DNA of 35,067 bases, from the NCBI GenBank assembly GCA_009909005.1, contig JAAAOG010000163.1:1-35067 (forward strand). The letters run 5' to 3'. The translations under genes were made by a program, and so were the position numbers. The notes under the pieces were generated by a model. It worked only from the letters and a program-made list of their open reading frames with translations. It made no database searches and was not told the origin of the DNA. Source of the stretch: Alphaproteobacteria bacterium (GTDB taxonomy: Bacteria; Pseudomonadota; Alphaproteobacteria; DSM-16000; Inquilinaceae). Below, in pieces: positions 1 to 7,290 of the stretch. The number at the start of each line of letters is the position of its first letter. Within the stretch, counting starts at the first letter, position 1.

Positions 1-132
1 CCCAAACTTGAACAGTGCGTTTCGGAAAAGGGGGTGGAATCAAGAGGTTGCAGAAGCCGGGGTGGCTGTTTGCACTACAGTCCGGTTGTTGGAAGGTTGT
101 TGCCCCGGTCTCGTCCGCGGGCCGCGTGGTGG

Positions 133-846
133 TCAGTGGCTCGTCCTCCGGGCCGGGCGATCCGGCCATGGGGCGTTGTTCCGGAATGCGCGGGTCAGGC
201 CGCATCGTCCGACCAGGGCCGGCGTTTCGTGCCGGCAGGTGGGCGCATCGATCTGGCCGATGATGAAATCGGCGACATCGGCGCGGGAGATGATGCCGCT
301 GCGCCAGTCCCGGGGTTCCGAGAGCACCCGATAGGCCCCGGTGCGGGGTCCGTTGGTCAGGATCCCCGGCCGGGCAATCATCCAGTCCAGGCGGCTTTCG
401 CGGATGATCCGCTCCTGCACATCCTTGTCTTCGTAAATCCGGCCAAGCAGCAGGCTGAAGGCCAGGTTGTACGGAATGCTGCCGCGGTTGCGGCTGTCGC
501 CGGCGCCGAACCCGGTCACACAGATCAGTCGCTTGACGCCCGTTTCTTCCATCAGCGGCACGAGCACCTGCGTCGCCTCGGAGAACAGACGAACCGGCTT
601 GATCAGAAGATCCGGAGAGGGCGTCACGCCGATCGCCTGTACCACGACGTCGACATCGCGGAGCGCCGGGCGGACGGCGCTCGCGTCCAGGGCATCGCCG
701 GCAAACCTTTCCAGAGCGGGATGGTCGACCCGGATGTTGGACGCGGTCCGCGCCATGGCGCGCACCCTGTGCCCCGCAGCCAGGGCCTCCTTCACCGTCG
801 CCAGACCGATCCCGCGGCTGGCCCCCATGACAAGAACAGTCGGCAT
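133..846 (-). CDS. NAD(P)-binding SDR-like / NmrA-type oxidoreductase
   Basis: The 237-residue protein has a Rossmann fold of the atypical SDR (NAD(P)H-binding, NmrA-like) group. A glycine-rich loop GASRGIGLATV follows the first strand at residues 8-18, then come the RAMART basic stretch, a small acidic GDALDAS segment, and a conserved VTGFGAGDSR segment near residue 110. No YxxxK catalytic pair stands out, which fits the NmrA-like sugar-epimerase/redox-sensor branch rather than a classical dehydrogenase. The start is supported by AAAGG about 8 nt upstream. It is transcribed away from the photolyase fragment, with about 145 bp between them. Substrate unknown. The family call is fairly safe; the function is not known. 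Confidence 0.82.
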   Translation of the reverse strand: MPTVLVMGASRGIGLATVKEALAAGHRVRAMARTASNIRVDHPALERFAGDALDASAVRPALRDVDVVVQAIGVTPSPDLLIKPVRLFSEATQVLVPLMEETGVKRLICVTGFGAGDSRNRGSIPYNLAFSLLLGRIYEDKDVQERIIRESRLDWMIARPGILTNGPRTGAYRVLSEPRDWRSGIISRADVADFIIGQIDAPTCRHETPALVGRCGLTRAFRNNAPWPDRPARRTSH

Positions 847-991
847 AACCAGAACCTTTCATCGCAATTTCCGGGGTCGGCGCAACCGGCGCGCTTCGCA
901 GCCCGGGTCGCTTTGGTCGCAGCCCGCGCGGCATCGGCGGTCTTCGCCGCCCCGTACCCAAAGGGAGATACGACAGCAAAGGGGTCCGTCG

Positions 992-1375
992 ATGACTGCG
1001 GCTCTGCCTATGCCGTCATTCCCCGATCGGCCGGCACTCTCCTGGGAGCCGACGCGGGAGGCCGGCCTCGCCGGTCTCCAGGCCTTTCATGTACCGATGC
1101 TGTCGCCCTGGATCCGTCATCGGCTGGTGTGCGAGGAGGAGGTTGTGCGTGCCACCCTCGACCGCCATGGCTTTCGCGGGGCCGAGAAGTTCATCCAGGA
1201 AGTCGTCTGGCCGACCTATTGGAATGGCTGGCTGGAGATGCGGCCGGGGGTGTGGCGGCGCTATGGCGAGGCTGTCGAGAGCCTGACCGGTCACCTGGAC
1301 CGTGATCCAGCGCTGCGCGGGCGTTTCCAGGACGCCGCCCATGGTCGGACCGGGATCCCGTGCTTCGGAATATAA
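992..1375 (+). pseudogene. Truncated photolyase/cryptochrome-like FAD-binding domain gene (5' fragment)
   Basis: The frame opens at an ATG preceded by AGGGG and runs 127 codons at normal local GC. Segments such as SWEPTREAGLAGLQAF, LSPWIRHRLV, EKFIQEVVWPTYWNGWLEMR and GRTGIPCF match, from family knowledge, the FAD-binding domain of DNA photolyase-like proteins, where GRTGIPCF is normally followed by DAW and the flavin-binding helices. Here the reading changes after F125 and stops two codons later, exactly where the AT-rich island begins (about 1367). A second defect is visible: LQAF runs directly into VPMLSPWIRHRLV, so roughly 20 residues usually lying between them appear missing. Unlikely to fold or bind FAD. 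Family assignment is from recall of motifs, without alignment. Confidence 0.7.
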
Positions 1376-1384
1376 AACAAAATC

Positions 1385-1413
1385 TTTACAATTTTAGAGG
1401 CTTGCTCTATCTT
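1385..1413 (+). promoter_or_regulatory. Candidate sigma70-type promoter of the NACHT gene
   Basis: TTTACA at 1385-1390 and TATCTT at 1408-1413 are separated by 17 nt and lie about 40 nt upstream of the NACHT start. Both elements are inside the AT-rich island, so the gene appears to bring its own promoter. AT-richness raises the chance of coincidental matches. Confidence 0.45.
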
Positions 1414-1454
1414 TGAGGTTGTGAAAAGCCTAGACTAATGAAGGGTATCTTTGA

Positions 1455-3686
1455 ATGGCTGGAGAAAGAGATTGGGAAGCTCTCGAAAAACGAGTGCGTA
1501 CGTTGTCTTCATTACTATGGAATTGCGCATCTAATCCAGAAGAGATAAACGGCGTGCGGTGTGATGCCGTTTTGAAACCCAAATCTGATTATTGGGTGTT
1601 AATCGAGGTTTCTTTAAGTAAAAAACTGCAGAAACTGCGAGAAGATGTAGCAAAATTTGGCGCCGTGAGGCCTTGGCTGAACTCACAAAATATTTATGCA
1701 GAATGCTATTTTATTTGCGCTGAAGAACCTACTGAAAGCGTCGTAAAAACTGGAAAAGGTCACAATGTTAATGTGCTTTCTCTTGCCCAATTTGAGCGGA
1801 TGTTCCTCGACTTTGACGAGTACTTTTTTCTGCGTGCCGAACGTAGTTTTGGTTCTGCCGTGGATCCGATGTCAGGAAGAAAAGACAAATCTCCATATGT
1901 AAACGTGACGTACGAAGACATACACCGGAATAAAAAGTATGACATCACTGATTTACAAGAAATGCTGTTGAGAGGGTCAAACATTATTTTAATTGGAAAT
2001 TATGGAACCGGCAAAAGCCGCTGCATACAAGAACTATTTACTAGAATTGGATCCGAGGCCATATCAAAGAAAGTTTATCCTATTGCTATAAATTTGAGAG
2101 AAAATTGGGGATTGCGGCGTCGCTCAGAAGTTGTTCGGCGACATTTTGAAGAACTTGGTGTTTCCGGTAAGTCAGACGCTGTGCTAAAAATTTTAGATTT
2201 GGGGGGCGTTCGACTTCTATTAGACGGATTTGATGAAATAGCGTCACAAGCTTGGAGCGATGATCCGGGTCGTCTAAAAACTATACGAGCAGACTCGCTT
2301 TCCGGAATAAAAGACCTTATTTCAACAGTAAAAAAAGGCATATTTATTGCTGGTCGCGAGCATTATTTCAATTCGGATCAAGAGATGTTTGACTGTCTGG
2401 GGTTGTCGCCTTCAGATACGGTTTTAATACGTTGTGCGGAAGAATTTTCGGAGGAACAGATGAAAAATTTCTTGGAAAATAAATCACCAGAATTTCATAT
2501 TCCTAAATGGCTACCAAAAAGGCCGTTAGTAATAAAAATGCTCTTGAGTTTTAATATTCAAGAGCTTCAGGCAATTTTAAGCGAGAGAGGTGGTGAGCAT
2601 AAATTTTGGTACCATTTGCTTGATGGAATATGTGAGCGTGAAGCTCGCATACATCCATCTCTGGTCCAAGATACGATTAGGTCGGTACTCTTGGAGATTG
2701 CTCATATTAGTCGTGAAAAACCTGGAAATGTTGGCCCAATAAGTTTAACCGAAATCAATGATGCATTTGAGAGGGTTGTTGAGTTGCGGCCACGTGACGA
2801 AGCATCTGCAATGCTGCAGAGACTTCCTATGCTTGGGAGAACCGATCCTGGTTCTAGCGATAGGCAATTTTTGGATACTTATATTTTAGATGGACTTCGA
2901 GCGACAGCCCTGATAGAGTCAATTTCACTTGAGAAGTCAACGGAATTGATTAACAAAAATTGGCGCAATCCACTAGAATCGTTTGGGCGTGCCTTGTTGG
3001 CGGACCATGTAGCAAGCCCCGGAAATGCAGCGTCATATTTGCGACTTTGCAAAAAATCTTCAGAAAAAATCAATCAGATTTTGCCTGGGGACATAGTATC
3101 GGCCATGTTGTCAACTGAAGGTGGGCAGCTTGATTTCGAAAATCTAGTAATAAAAGATTCGCATCTGGGTGAGATATTTTTAGCGGATAGTAATGCAAAG
3201 AACATAATATTTGAAGATTGTATAGTCGAGCAACTCCATATCGGACCAGTCCCGCCGCAGAACATCGTGTTTAGGCGTTGCATAATTCGATCCGTACATG
3301 GCCTCTCTACGTCTGATCCGCGACCAACATATATACAAGATTCACAAATTGAAAGTTATGATGCATTAAGTAACGTGGCAAAAATTCGTGAGGCTAAATT
3401 AAGCCGAGAACAAACAATCTTCTGCGCCATAATTCAGAAAACCTTCTTTCAACCGGGTGGCGGTAGGAAAGAGGAGGCGCTCTTGAGAGGGCTTGGGGAC
3501 ACAGCCGATAAGCGAGCTGCTCGTTCAATACTTCAGATGTTGATGAAGGAGGGTATTCTTGATAAGTTTCCAGGGGACTCTGGGGTAGTGTATATTCCAA
3601 TTAGAAAGCATACGCAAAGAATGGCAAAGATTTTAAGTGCACTGCATCACAGTACAGATCCCCTATGGGAGGAGATAAAACATTAA
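1455..3686 (+). CDS. Nuclease-like / NACHT (STAND) NTPase, probable antiphage NLR-like protein
   Basis: The protein has 743 residues. N-terminal part (about 1-135): a predicted PD-(D/E)xK-like fold, with D37 in CDAVLK, E51-V-S53 in VLIEVS and the SKKLQKLREDVAKF helix seen in REase-like defence domains; the usual lysine is serine here. NACHT part (about 150-420): Walker A GNYGTGKS at 181-188, the NACHT-type Walker B RLLLDGFDE at 253-261, and a sensor-like GREHYF at 300-305. Residues about 550-615 form a short beta-rich, pentapeptide-like stretch (FENLVIKDSHL, IIFEDCIVEQ). The C-terminus (about 640-743) looks like a winged helix. Bacterial NACHT proteins of this build are known antiphage NLR-like sensors; the trigger and target here are unknown. 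Base composition and codon use are strikingly AT-rich compared with both flanks, a strong sign of transfer. No partner gene, toxin or integrase lies beside it. Confidence 0.85.
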   Translation: MAGERDWEALEKRVRTLSSLLWNCASNPEEINGVRCDAVLKPKSDYWVLIEVSLSKKLQKLREDVAKFGAVRPWLNSQNIYAECYFICAEEPTESVVKTGKGHNVNVLSLAQFERMFLDFDEYFFLRAERSFGSAVDPMSGRKDKSPYVNVTYEDIHRNKKYDITDLQEMLLRGSNIILIGNYGTGKSRCIQELFTRIGSEAISKKVYPIAINLRENWGLRRRSEVVRRHFEELGVSGKSDAVLKILDLGGVRLLLDGFDEIASQAWSDDPGRLKTIRADSLSGIKDLISTVKKGIFIAGREHYFNSDQEMFDCLGLSPSDTVLIRCAEEFSEEQMKNFLENKSPEFHIPKWLPKRPLVIKMLLSFNIQELQAILSERGGEHKFWYHLLDGICEREARIHPSLVQDTIRSVLLEIAHISREKPGNVGPISLTEINDAFERVVELRPRDEASAMLQRLPMLGRTDPGSSDRQFLDTYILDGLRATALIESISLEKSTELINKNWRNPLESFGRALLADHVASPGNAASYLRLCKKSSEKINQILPGDIVSAMLSTEGGQLDFENLVIKDSHLGEIFLADSNAKNIIFEDCIVEQLHIGPVPPQNIVFRRCIIRSVHGLSTSDPRPTYIQDSQIESYDALSNVAKIREAKLSREQTIFCAIIQKTFFQPGGGRKEEALLRGLGDTADKRAARSILQMLMKEGILDKFPGDSGVVYIPIRKHTQRMAKILSALHHSTDPLWEEIKH

Positions 3687-3709
3687 TAATTTTGTATAAT
3701 GGGCGCTCG

Positions 3710-4429
3710 ATGGTGATGACCGAGGACGAACGGCGTCTGACCGCCTATCACGAAGCCGGTCATGCCATTGTCGGTCTGCGGGTTCCGGGTAACGATCCGC
3801 TGCACAAGGTGACGATCATCCCGCGCGGCCGCGCCCTCGGGGTCACCATCAACCTGCCCGAGCGCGACCGGTATGCCATGCGCAAGAGCGATATCCTGGC
3901 CCGCCTGGCCATGATGTTCGGCGGCCGCGTGGCCGAGGAGCTGATCTTCGGCCGTGACCACGTCACCACCGGGGCCGGCAACGACATCCAGCAGGCCACC
4001 GAGCTCGCCCGACGCATGGTGACCGAATGGGGCATGAGCGATCTGCTGGGCCGGCTGCGCTACGCCGGAAGCGACGAGCAGGTCTTCCTTGGACGCTCGA
4101 TCGGGCGCACGCAGAACGTCTCCGAGGAAACCGCAAAGCTGATCGATGAAGAGGTGCGCCGGATCATTGCGGACGCTGAGAATACCGCCCGCGCCACGCT
4201 GACGACCGACCTGCAGGGCCTGCATGCGGTGGCCGAGGGTCTTCTGTCATACGAAACACTCAGCGGCGAGGAGGTCCGGGGCCTGCTGGCCGGCGATCCC
4301 GTCAGCCGTCCGGATGTGCCGGAAGACGATCGCCCGCCCGGGGGCCGTGTCAGTCCGCCGGCCGAGCCCCGGAAGCCCGTCAGGCCGCGTCCGGTCGTCG
4401 GCCCGCCGCAGGTGCAGCCGCAGGCATAA
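3710..4429 (+). pseudogene. ftsH: FtsH 3' remnant: M41 zinc-metalloprotease domain without AAA+ or membrane part
   Basis: Homology to alphaproteobacterial FtsH begins abruptly at RSMVMTEDERRLTAYHEAGH and runs to a normal C-terminus with a proline-rich tail. The zinc site HEAGH is at residues 14-18 counted from the ATG at 3710, and the third ligand is D92 in GAGNDIQQATELARR. The roughly 400 residues expected upstream (two membrane helices, AAA+ ATPase) are absent; the AT-rich NACHT gene stands there instead. The frame stays open back to an ATG at 3665, overlapping the end of the NACHT gene by 22 bp, so a stand-alone protease domain of 239-254 residues could in theory be made. A TATAAT hexamer at 3695-3700 sits just before ATG 3710. 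Most likely a remnant; FtsH without its unfoldase should be inactive on folded proteins. An intact ftsH presumably exists elsewhere. Confidence 0.85.
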
Positions 4430-4456
4430 GGCGCACGCGTCGAATTCCGTCCTTGC

Positions 4457-4489
4457 CGCCGTCCCTTACCAGGGGGACGGCGCTTTTTT
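4457..4489 (+). terminator. Rho-independent terminator after the ftsH remnant
   Basis: A 9-bp perfect GC-rich stem (CGCCGTCCC at 4457-4465 with GGGACGGCG at 4474-4482), 8-nt loop, then six Ts at 4484-4489. It lies 28 nt after the ftsH stop, so it is the natural end of that transcription unit. Confidence 0.85.
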
Positions 4490-4564
4490 CCTGCAGACAT
4501 TGCCGGCTCAGGGCAGCCAGGCCGGGTCCCGGCCGGATCAGCTTGAGGAATTTATCGAAAGGCT

Positions 4565-5179
4565 TTATCGCAACTTCAACCATCGCGGAGTCTGGGCGCG
4601 ATACGCTTCATAAGCCGCCCCGAACTTCTCCTGAAGAACCCGCTCCTCCACGAAGACCTGACTGACGACCGCGCAGAAGCCGACCAACAGACAGACAAGG
4701 GTGAAGAGCGTCGGCAGCGCCAGAAAAAGCCCGAGCTGCGCGATCATCACGCCCAGCATCATGGGGTTTCGCGAGACGGCGAACGGGCCGCCGGTAACCA
4801 GGGTCGTCTCGTCGTCGGGCCGCGCGCCCGATCGCCAGCTCCGACCCATGTAAAAGTGGACCCGGAGGACCGTCGCGAAGCCGGCGAGCAGAAGGCCGTT
4901 GCCAAGCATGAGGATGGGTGGCTGCCAAAGCTCATCCAGGGGGAAGAGATAGCGGTCGACGGGGGGCCACAACAGGCGGGTGAGGCAGACGCCGAGAATC
5001 GCGGCGCGGAACGCTCTGAACGCCCTGTGTGTCGCACAATGCAGCGAGCCCCTCCGGCCGGCAAACACCGGCGATCGGCGCATCCCGCGCGTCAAGGCGA
5101 CGACGCGGGCCGCATAGAAGCCGGCGACGGAAAGGAAGTAAAGGGCGAGGAACCACCTGGTCACTTCGACGGCGGTCAC
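4565..5179 (-). CDS. ICMT/PEMT-like integral membrane methyltransferase
   Basis: The membrane protein has several hydrophobic helices and the C-terminal signature of the isoprenylcysteine carboxyl methyltransferase / phospholipid methyltransferase-like family: GGPFAVSRNPMMLGVMI, then a long hydrophobic helix pair, then EERVLQEKFGAAYEAYRAQ. These segments bind S-adenosylmethionine in the family. The frame is open to an ATG at 5266, but the extra N-terminus (MTDRMPDPRHW...) is not membrane-like. The GTG at 5179, preceded by GGGAG, places the first hydrophobic helix close to the start and gives 204 residues; I prefer it. Substrate unknown; bacterial members methylate lipids or small molecules more often than prenylated proteins. 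It is convergent with the ftsH remnant. Confidence 0.8.
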   Translation of the reverse strand: MTAVEVTRWFLALYFLSVAGFYAARVVALTRGMRRSPVFAGRRGSLHCATHRAFRAFRAAILGVCLTRLLWPPVDRYLFPLDELWQPPILMLGNGLLLAGFATVLRVHFYMGRSWRSGARPDDETTLVTGGPFAVSRNPMMLGVMIAQLGLFLALPTLFTLVCLLVGFCAVVSQVFVEERVLQEKFGAAYEAYRAQTPRWLKLR

Positions 5180-5383
5180 GCTGGCACAGCTCCCGCGTGT
5201 CGATCTCGGGATCACCACAGCATTGCGCAGCGGCCAATGCCGAGGATCGGGCATCCGGTCCGTCAACGTATCGCAGCCGGGCCGATCTTGTCACCTCAAG
5301 CCCACTCATTGTGTGGGGCGATCCGCAGCGGCCACCGGCTGCGCATCAGGCGCCGGGGCTGTCAGGGAGCCGTCCGAACGGCG

Positions 5384-5411
5384 TTGACATTTCCGTGCGG
5401 GCGGCTAGCCT
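5384..5411 (+). promoter_or_regulatory. Candidate promoter of the gcv operon
   Basis: A perfect TTGACA at 5384-5389, a 16-nt spacer and TAGCCT at 5406-5411. The predicted start of transcription, about 5418, lies some 35-40 nt upstream of the first glycine aptamer, giving a leader of about 290 nt. The -10 match is weak, as is common in high-GC alphaproteobacteria. Confidence 0.55.
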
Positions 5412-5451
5412 TGCTCGCACGATCACGAAAAGGATCATCGATCAGACGCCT

Positions 5452-5648
5452 TTGACCCTGGTGGGAGAGACCGGCCGAGCCGGCGCCGAAGGAGCAACCG
5501 CCCCGGAAACTCTCAGGCAAAAGGACCGCCAGGGGAGGCACTCTGGAAAGTAGCCGCGGCGACGCGGCTCACCGAAGGGGGAAGTCCGCCGCCGCCACCG
5601 TTTCGACTCGGCGCGGGCGAATCTCTCAGGTCTCGGACAGAGGGGGCG
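5452..5648 (+). ncRNA. Tandem glycine riboswitch (two aptamers)
   Basis: Two successive glycine aptamers are recognisable by their conserved cores. Aptamer 1 (about 5452-5550) contains GTGGGAGAGACC, GCCGAAGGAGCAA, AAACTCTCAGGCAAAAGGAC and ACTCTGGAAAG. Aptamer 2 (about 5551-5648) contains CACCGAAGGGG, GCGAATCTCTCAGGT and GGACAGAGGGGG. The short linker between them is the classic tandem layout. It sits directly upstream of gcvT, so glycine should switch on its own breakdown. Downstream, a GCGGG/CCCGC pairing possibility near 5655-5675 and the gcvT ribosome binding site GAGG could form the expression platform; with no U-tract visible, translational control is more likely than termination (inference). 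Confidence 0.95.
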
Positions 5649-5708
5649 AACCGTGCGGGCATCAAAGCCCCCGCGCGCTTCCGCCACCCTGAACCGAGGC
5701 GTATCACC

Positions 5709-6860
5709 GTGTCAGAGACCCCCGAAAATCCGGAAAACGGCGCCGAAGCGCTGAAGACGACCCCGCTGACCGACCTCCACCGCGAGTTCGGCGGGAAGAT
5801 GGTGCCGTTCGCCGGCTATGCCATGCCGGTGCACTACCCTGCCGGCATCATGAAGGAACACCTCCACACCCGCACGGCCGCCGGGCTGTTCGACGTCTCG
5901 CATATGGGCCAGGCGGTGCTCGCCCCCGACGGCGACGATCCCGCGGCGGCCCTGGAGACTCTGGTGCCGGGCGAGTTGCAGGCCCTGAAGCCGGGCCGCA
6001 TGCGCTACACGCTGCTCCTGAACGCTGAGGGGGGCATTCTCGACGACCTGATGGTCGGGCGCCCGACCGACCCGGATGACAAGCGCCTGCTGCTGGTGGT
6101 CAACGCCGCCTGCAAGGACGCCGATTTCGCCCATATCGCCGAAAAGCTGAAAGGGCGCGCCCGCCTGGAACGCGCCGACGACCATGCCCTGCTGGCGCTG
6201 CAGGGCCCGCAGGCAGCCGAAGTCTTTTCCCGCTTCGTGCCCGAGGCGGCGACCCTGAAATTCATGTCCGGCATGAGGGCGACGCTGCTGGGCGTCGATG
6301 GCTGGATCAGCCGCTCCGGCTATACCGGAGAGGACGGCTACGAGATTTCGGTGCCGGCCGACCGGGCCGAGACGCTCGCCCGCGACCTGCTGGCCCAGCC
6401 GGAAGTGCTGCCGATCGGCCTCGGCGCCCGCGATTCGCTGCGGCTGGAGGCGGGGCTCTGCCTCTACGGCCATGACATCGACGAGACCACGACGCCGGTC
6501 GAGGCGAACCTCGCCTGGGCGATCGGCAAGCGCCGGCGGGCCGAGGGCGGCTTCCCCGGCGCCGAGACCATCCTGAAACAGCTGGCCGAGGGGCCCGCCC
6601 GCCGCCGCGTCGGGCTGAAGCCCGAGGGCCGCGCGCCGGTTCGCGAGGGCGCGCCGGTCACCGACCCGGCCGGCGCGGCGATCGGCACGGTGACCAGCGG
6701 CGGCTTCGGCCCCTCGGTCGGCGCCCCGGTGGCGATGGGCTATGTCGCCACCGCGCAGGCCGAGACCGGCACGCCTCTCGCCTTCACGGTACGCGGCAAG
6801 AGCCTGCCCGGCCATGTCGCCGATCTGCCCTTCGTGCCGCAGCGCTATTACCGCGGCTGA
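5709..6860 (+). CDS. gcvT: Glycine cleavage system T protein (aminomethyltransferase)
   Basis: T protein moves the methylene group from the aminomethyl-lipoyl arm of H protein to tetrahydrofolate, releasing ammonia. The 383-residue protein has the family landmarks: TPLTDLHREFGGKMVPFAGYAM near the start, GLFDVSHMGQ, YTLLLNAEGGILDDLMV, SRSGYTGEDGYEI, and the C-terminal barrel segment with GTVTSGGFGPSVGAPVAMGYV. The start is a GTG at 5709 with GAGG upstream. First gene after the glycine riboswitch; gcvH follows after 52 nt. Length is typical for the family. Confidence 0.96.
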   Translation: MSETPENPENGAEALKTTPLTDLHREFGGKMVPFAGYAMPVHYPAGIMKEHLHTRTAAGLFDVSHMGQAVLAPDGDDPAAALETLVPGELQALKPGRMRYTLLLNAEGGILDDLMVGRPTDPDDKRLLLVVNAACKDADFAHIAEKLKGRARLERADDHALLALQGPQAAEVFSRFVPEAATLKFMSGMRATLLGVDGWISRSGYTGEDGYEISVPADRAETLARDLLAQPEVLPIGLGARDSLRLEAGLCLYGHDIDETTTPVEANLAWAIGKRRRAEGGFPGAETILKQLAEGPARRRVGLKPEGRAPVREGAPVTDPAGAAIGTVTSGGFGPSVGAPVAMGYVATAQAETGTPLAFTVRGKSLPGHVADLPFVPQRYYRG

Positions 6861-6912
6861 GCCGCCGCGCAAGACCGGGCCGGCGATGGCCCCAGCCTCC
6901 AAGGAGACGCCC

Positions 6913-7290
6913 ATGACCACACGCTACACCAAGGATCACGAATGGATCCGCGTCGACGGCGACACCGGCGTCGTCGGCATTACCGATTATGCCCAGGAGC
7001 AATTGGGCGACATCGTCTTCATCGAGTTGCCGGACATCGGCAAGGTTCTCGCCCAGGGCGACGAGGCGGCCACCGTGGAATCGGTCAAGGCGGCCAGCGA
7101 GGTCTATGCGCCGGCCGGCGGCGAGGTCATCGAGGCCAACGCCGCGCTCGCCGACAACCCGGCGCTGGTCAACGAGCAGCCGCTCGGCGAGGGCTGGTTC
7201 TTCAAGCTGCAGCTGTCCAGTCCCGGCGACCTTGAAAGCCTGATGGACGATGCGGGTTATGCGGCCTATTGCAAGGAGCTGGACGAATAA
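6913..7290 (+). CDS. gcvH: Glycine cleavage system H protein (lipoyl carrier)
   Basis: The 125-residue carrier shuttles the aminomethyl group between P, T and L proteins on a lipoyl arm. The lipoylation site is K59 in [15 protein letters not shown]. The N-terminus [13 protein letters not shown] and the [19 protein letters not shown] stretch are typical. The ATG at 6913 follows AAGGAGA at an ideal distance; a longer frame upstream overlaps gcvT and is not coding-like. The stop codon overlaps the next start (TAATG), so gcvPA is translationally coupled. Confidence 0.97.
   Translation: MTTRYTKDHEWIRVDGDTGVVGITDYAQEQLGDIVFIELPDIGKVLAQGDEAATVESVKAASEVYAPAGGEVIEANAALADNPALVNEQPLGEGWFFKLQLSSPGDLESLMDDAGYAAYCKELDE

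Noticed and set aside
3665-3709. N-terminal extension of the FtsH fragment inside the NACHT gene
   Set aside because: Kept only as a possibility; the sequence is AT-rich island DNA without FtsH similarity.
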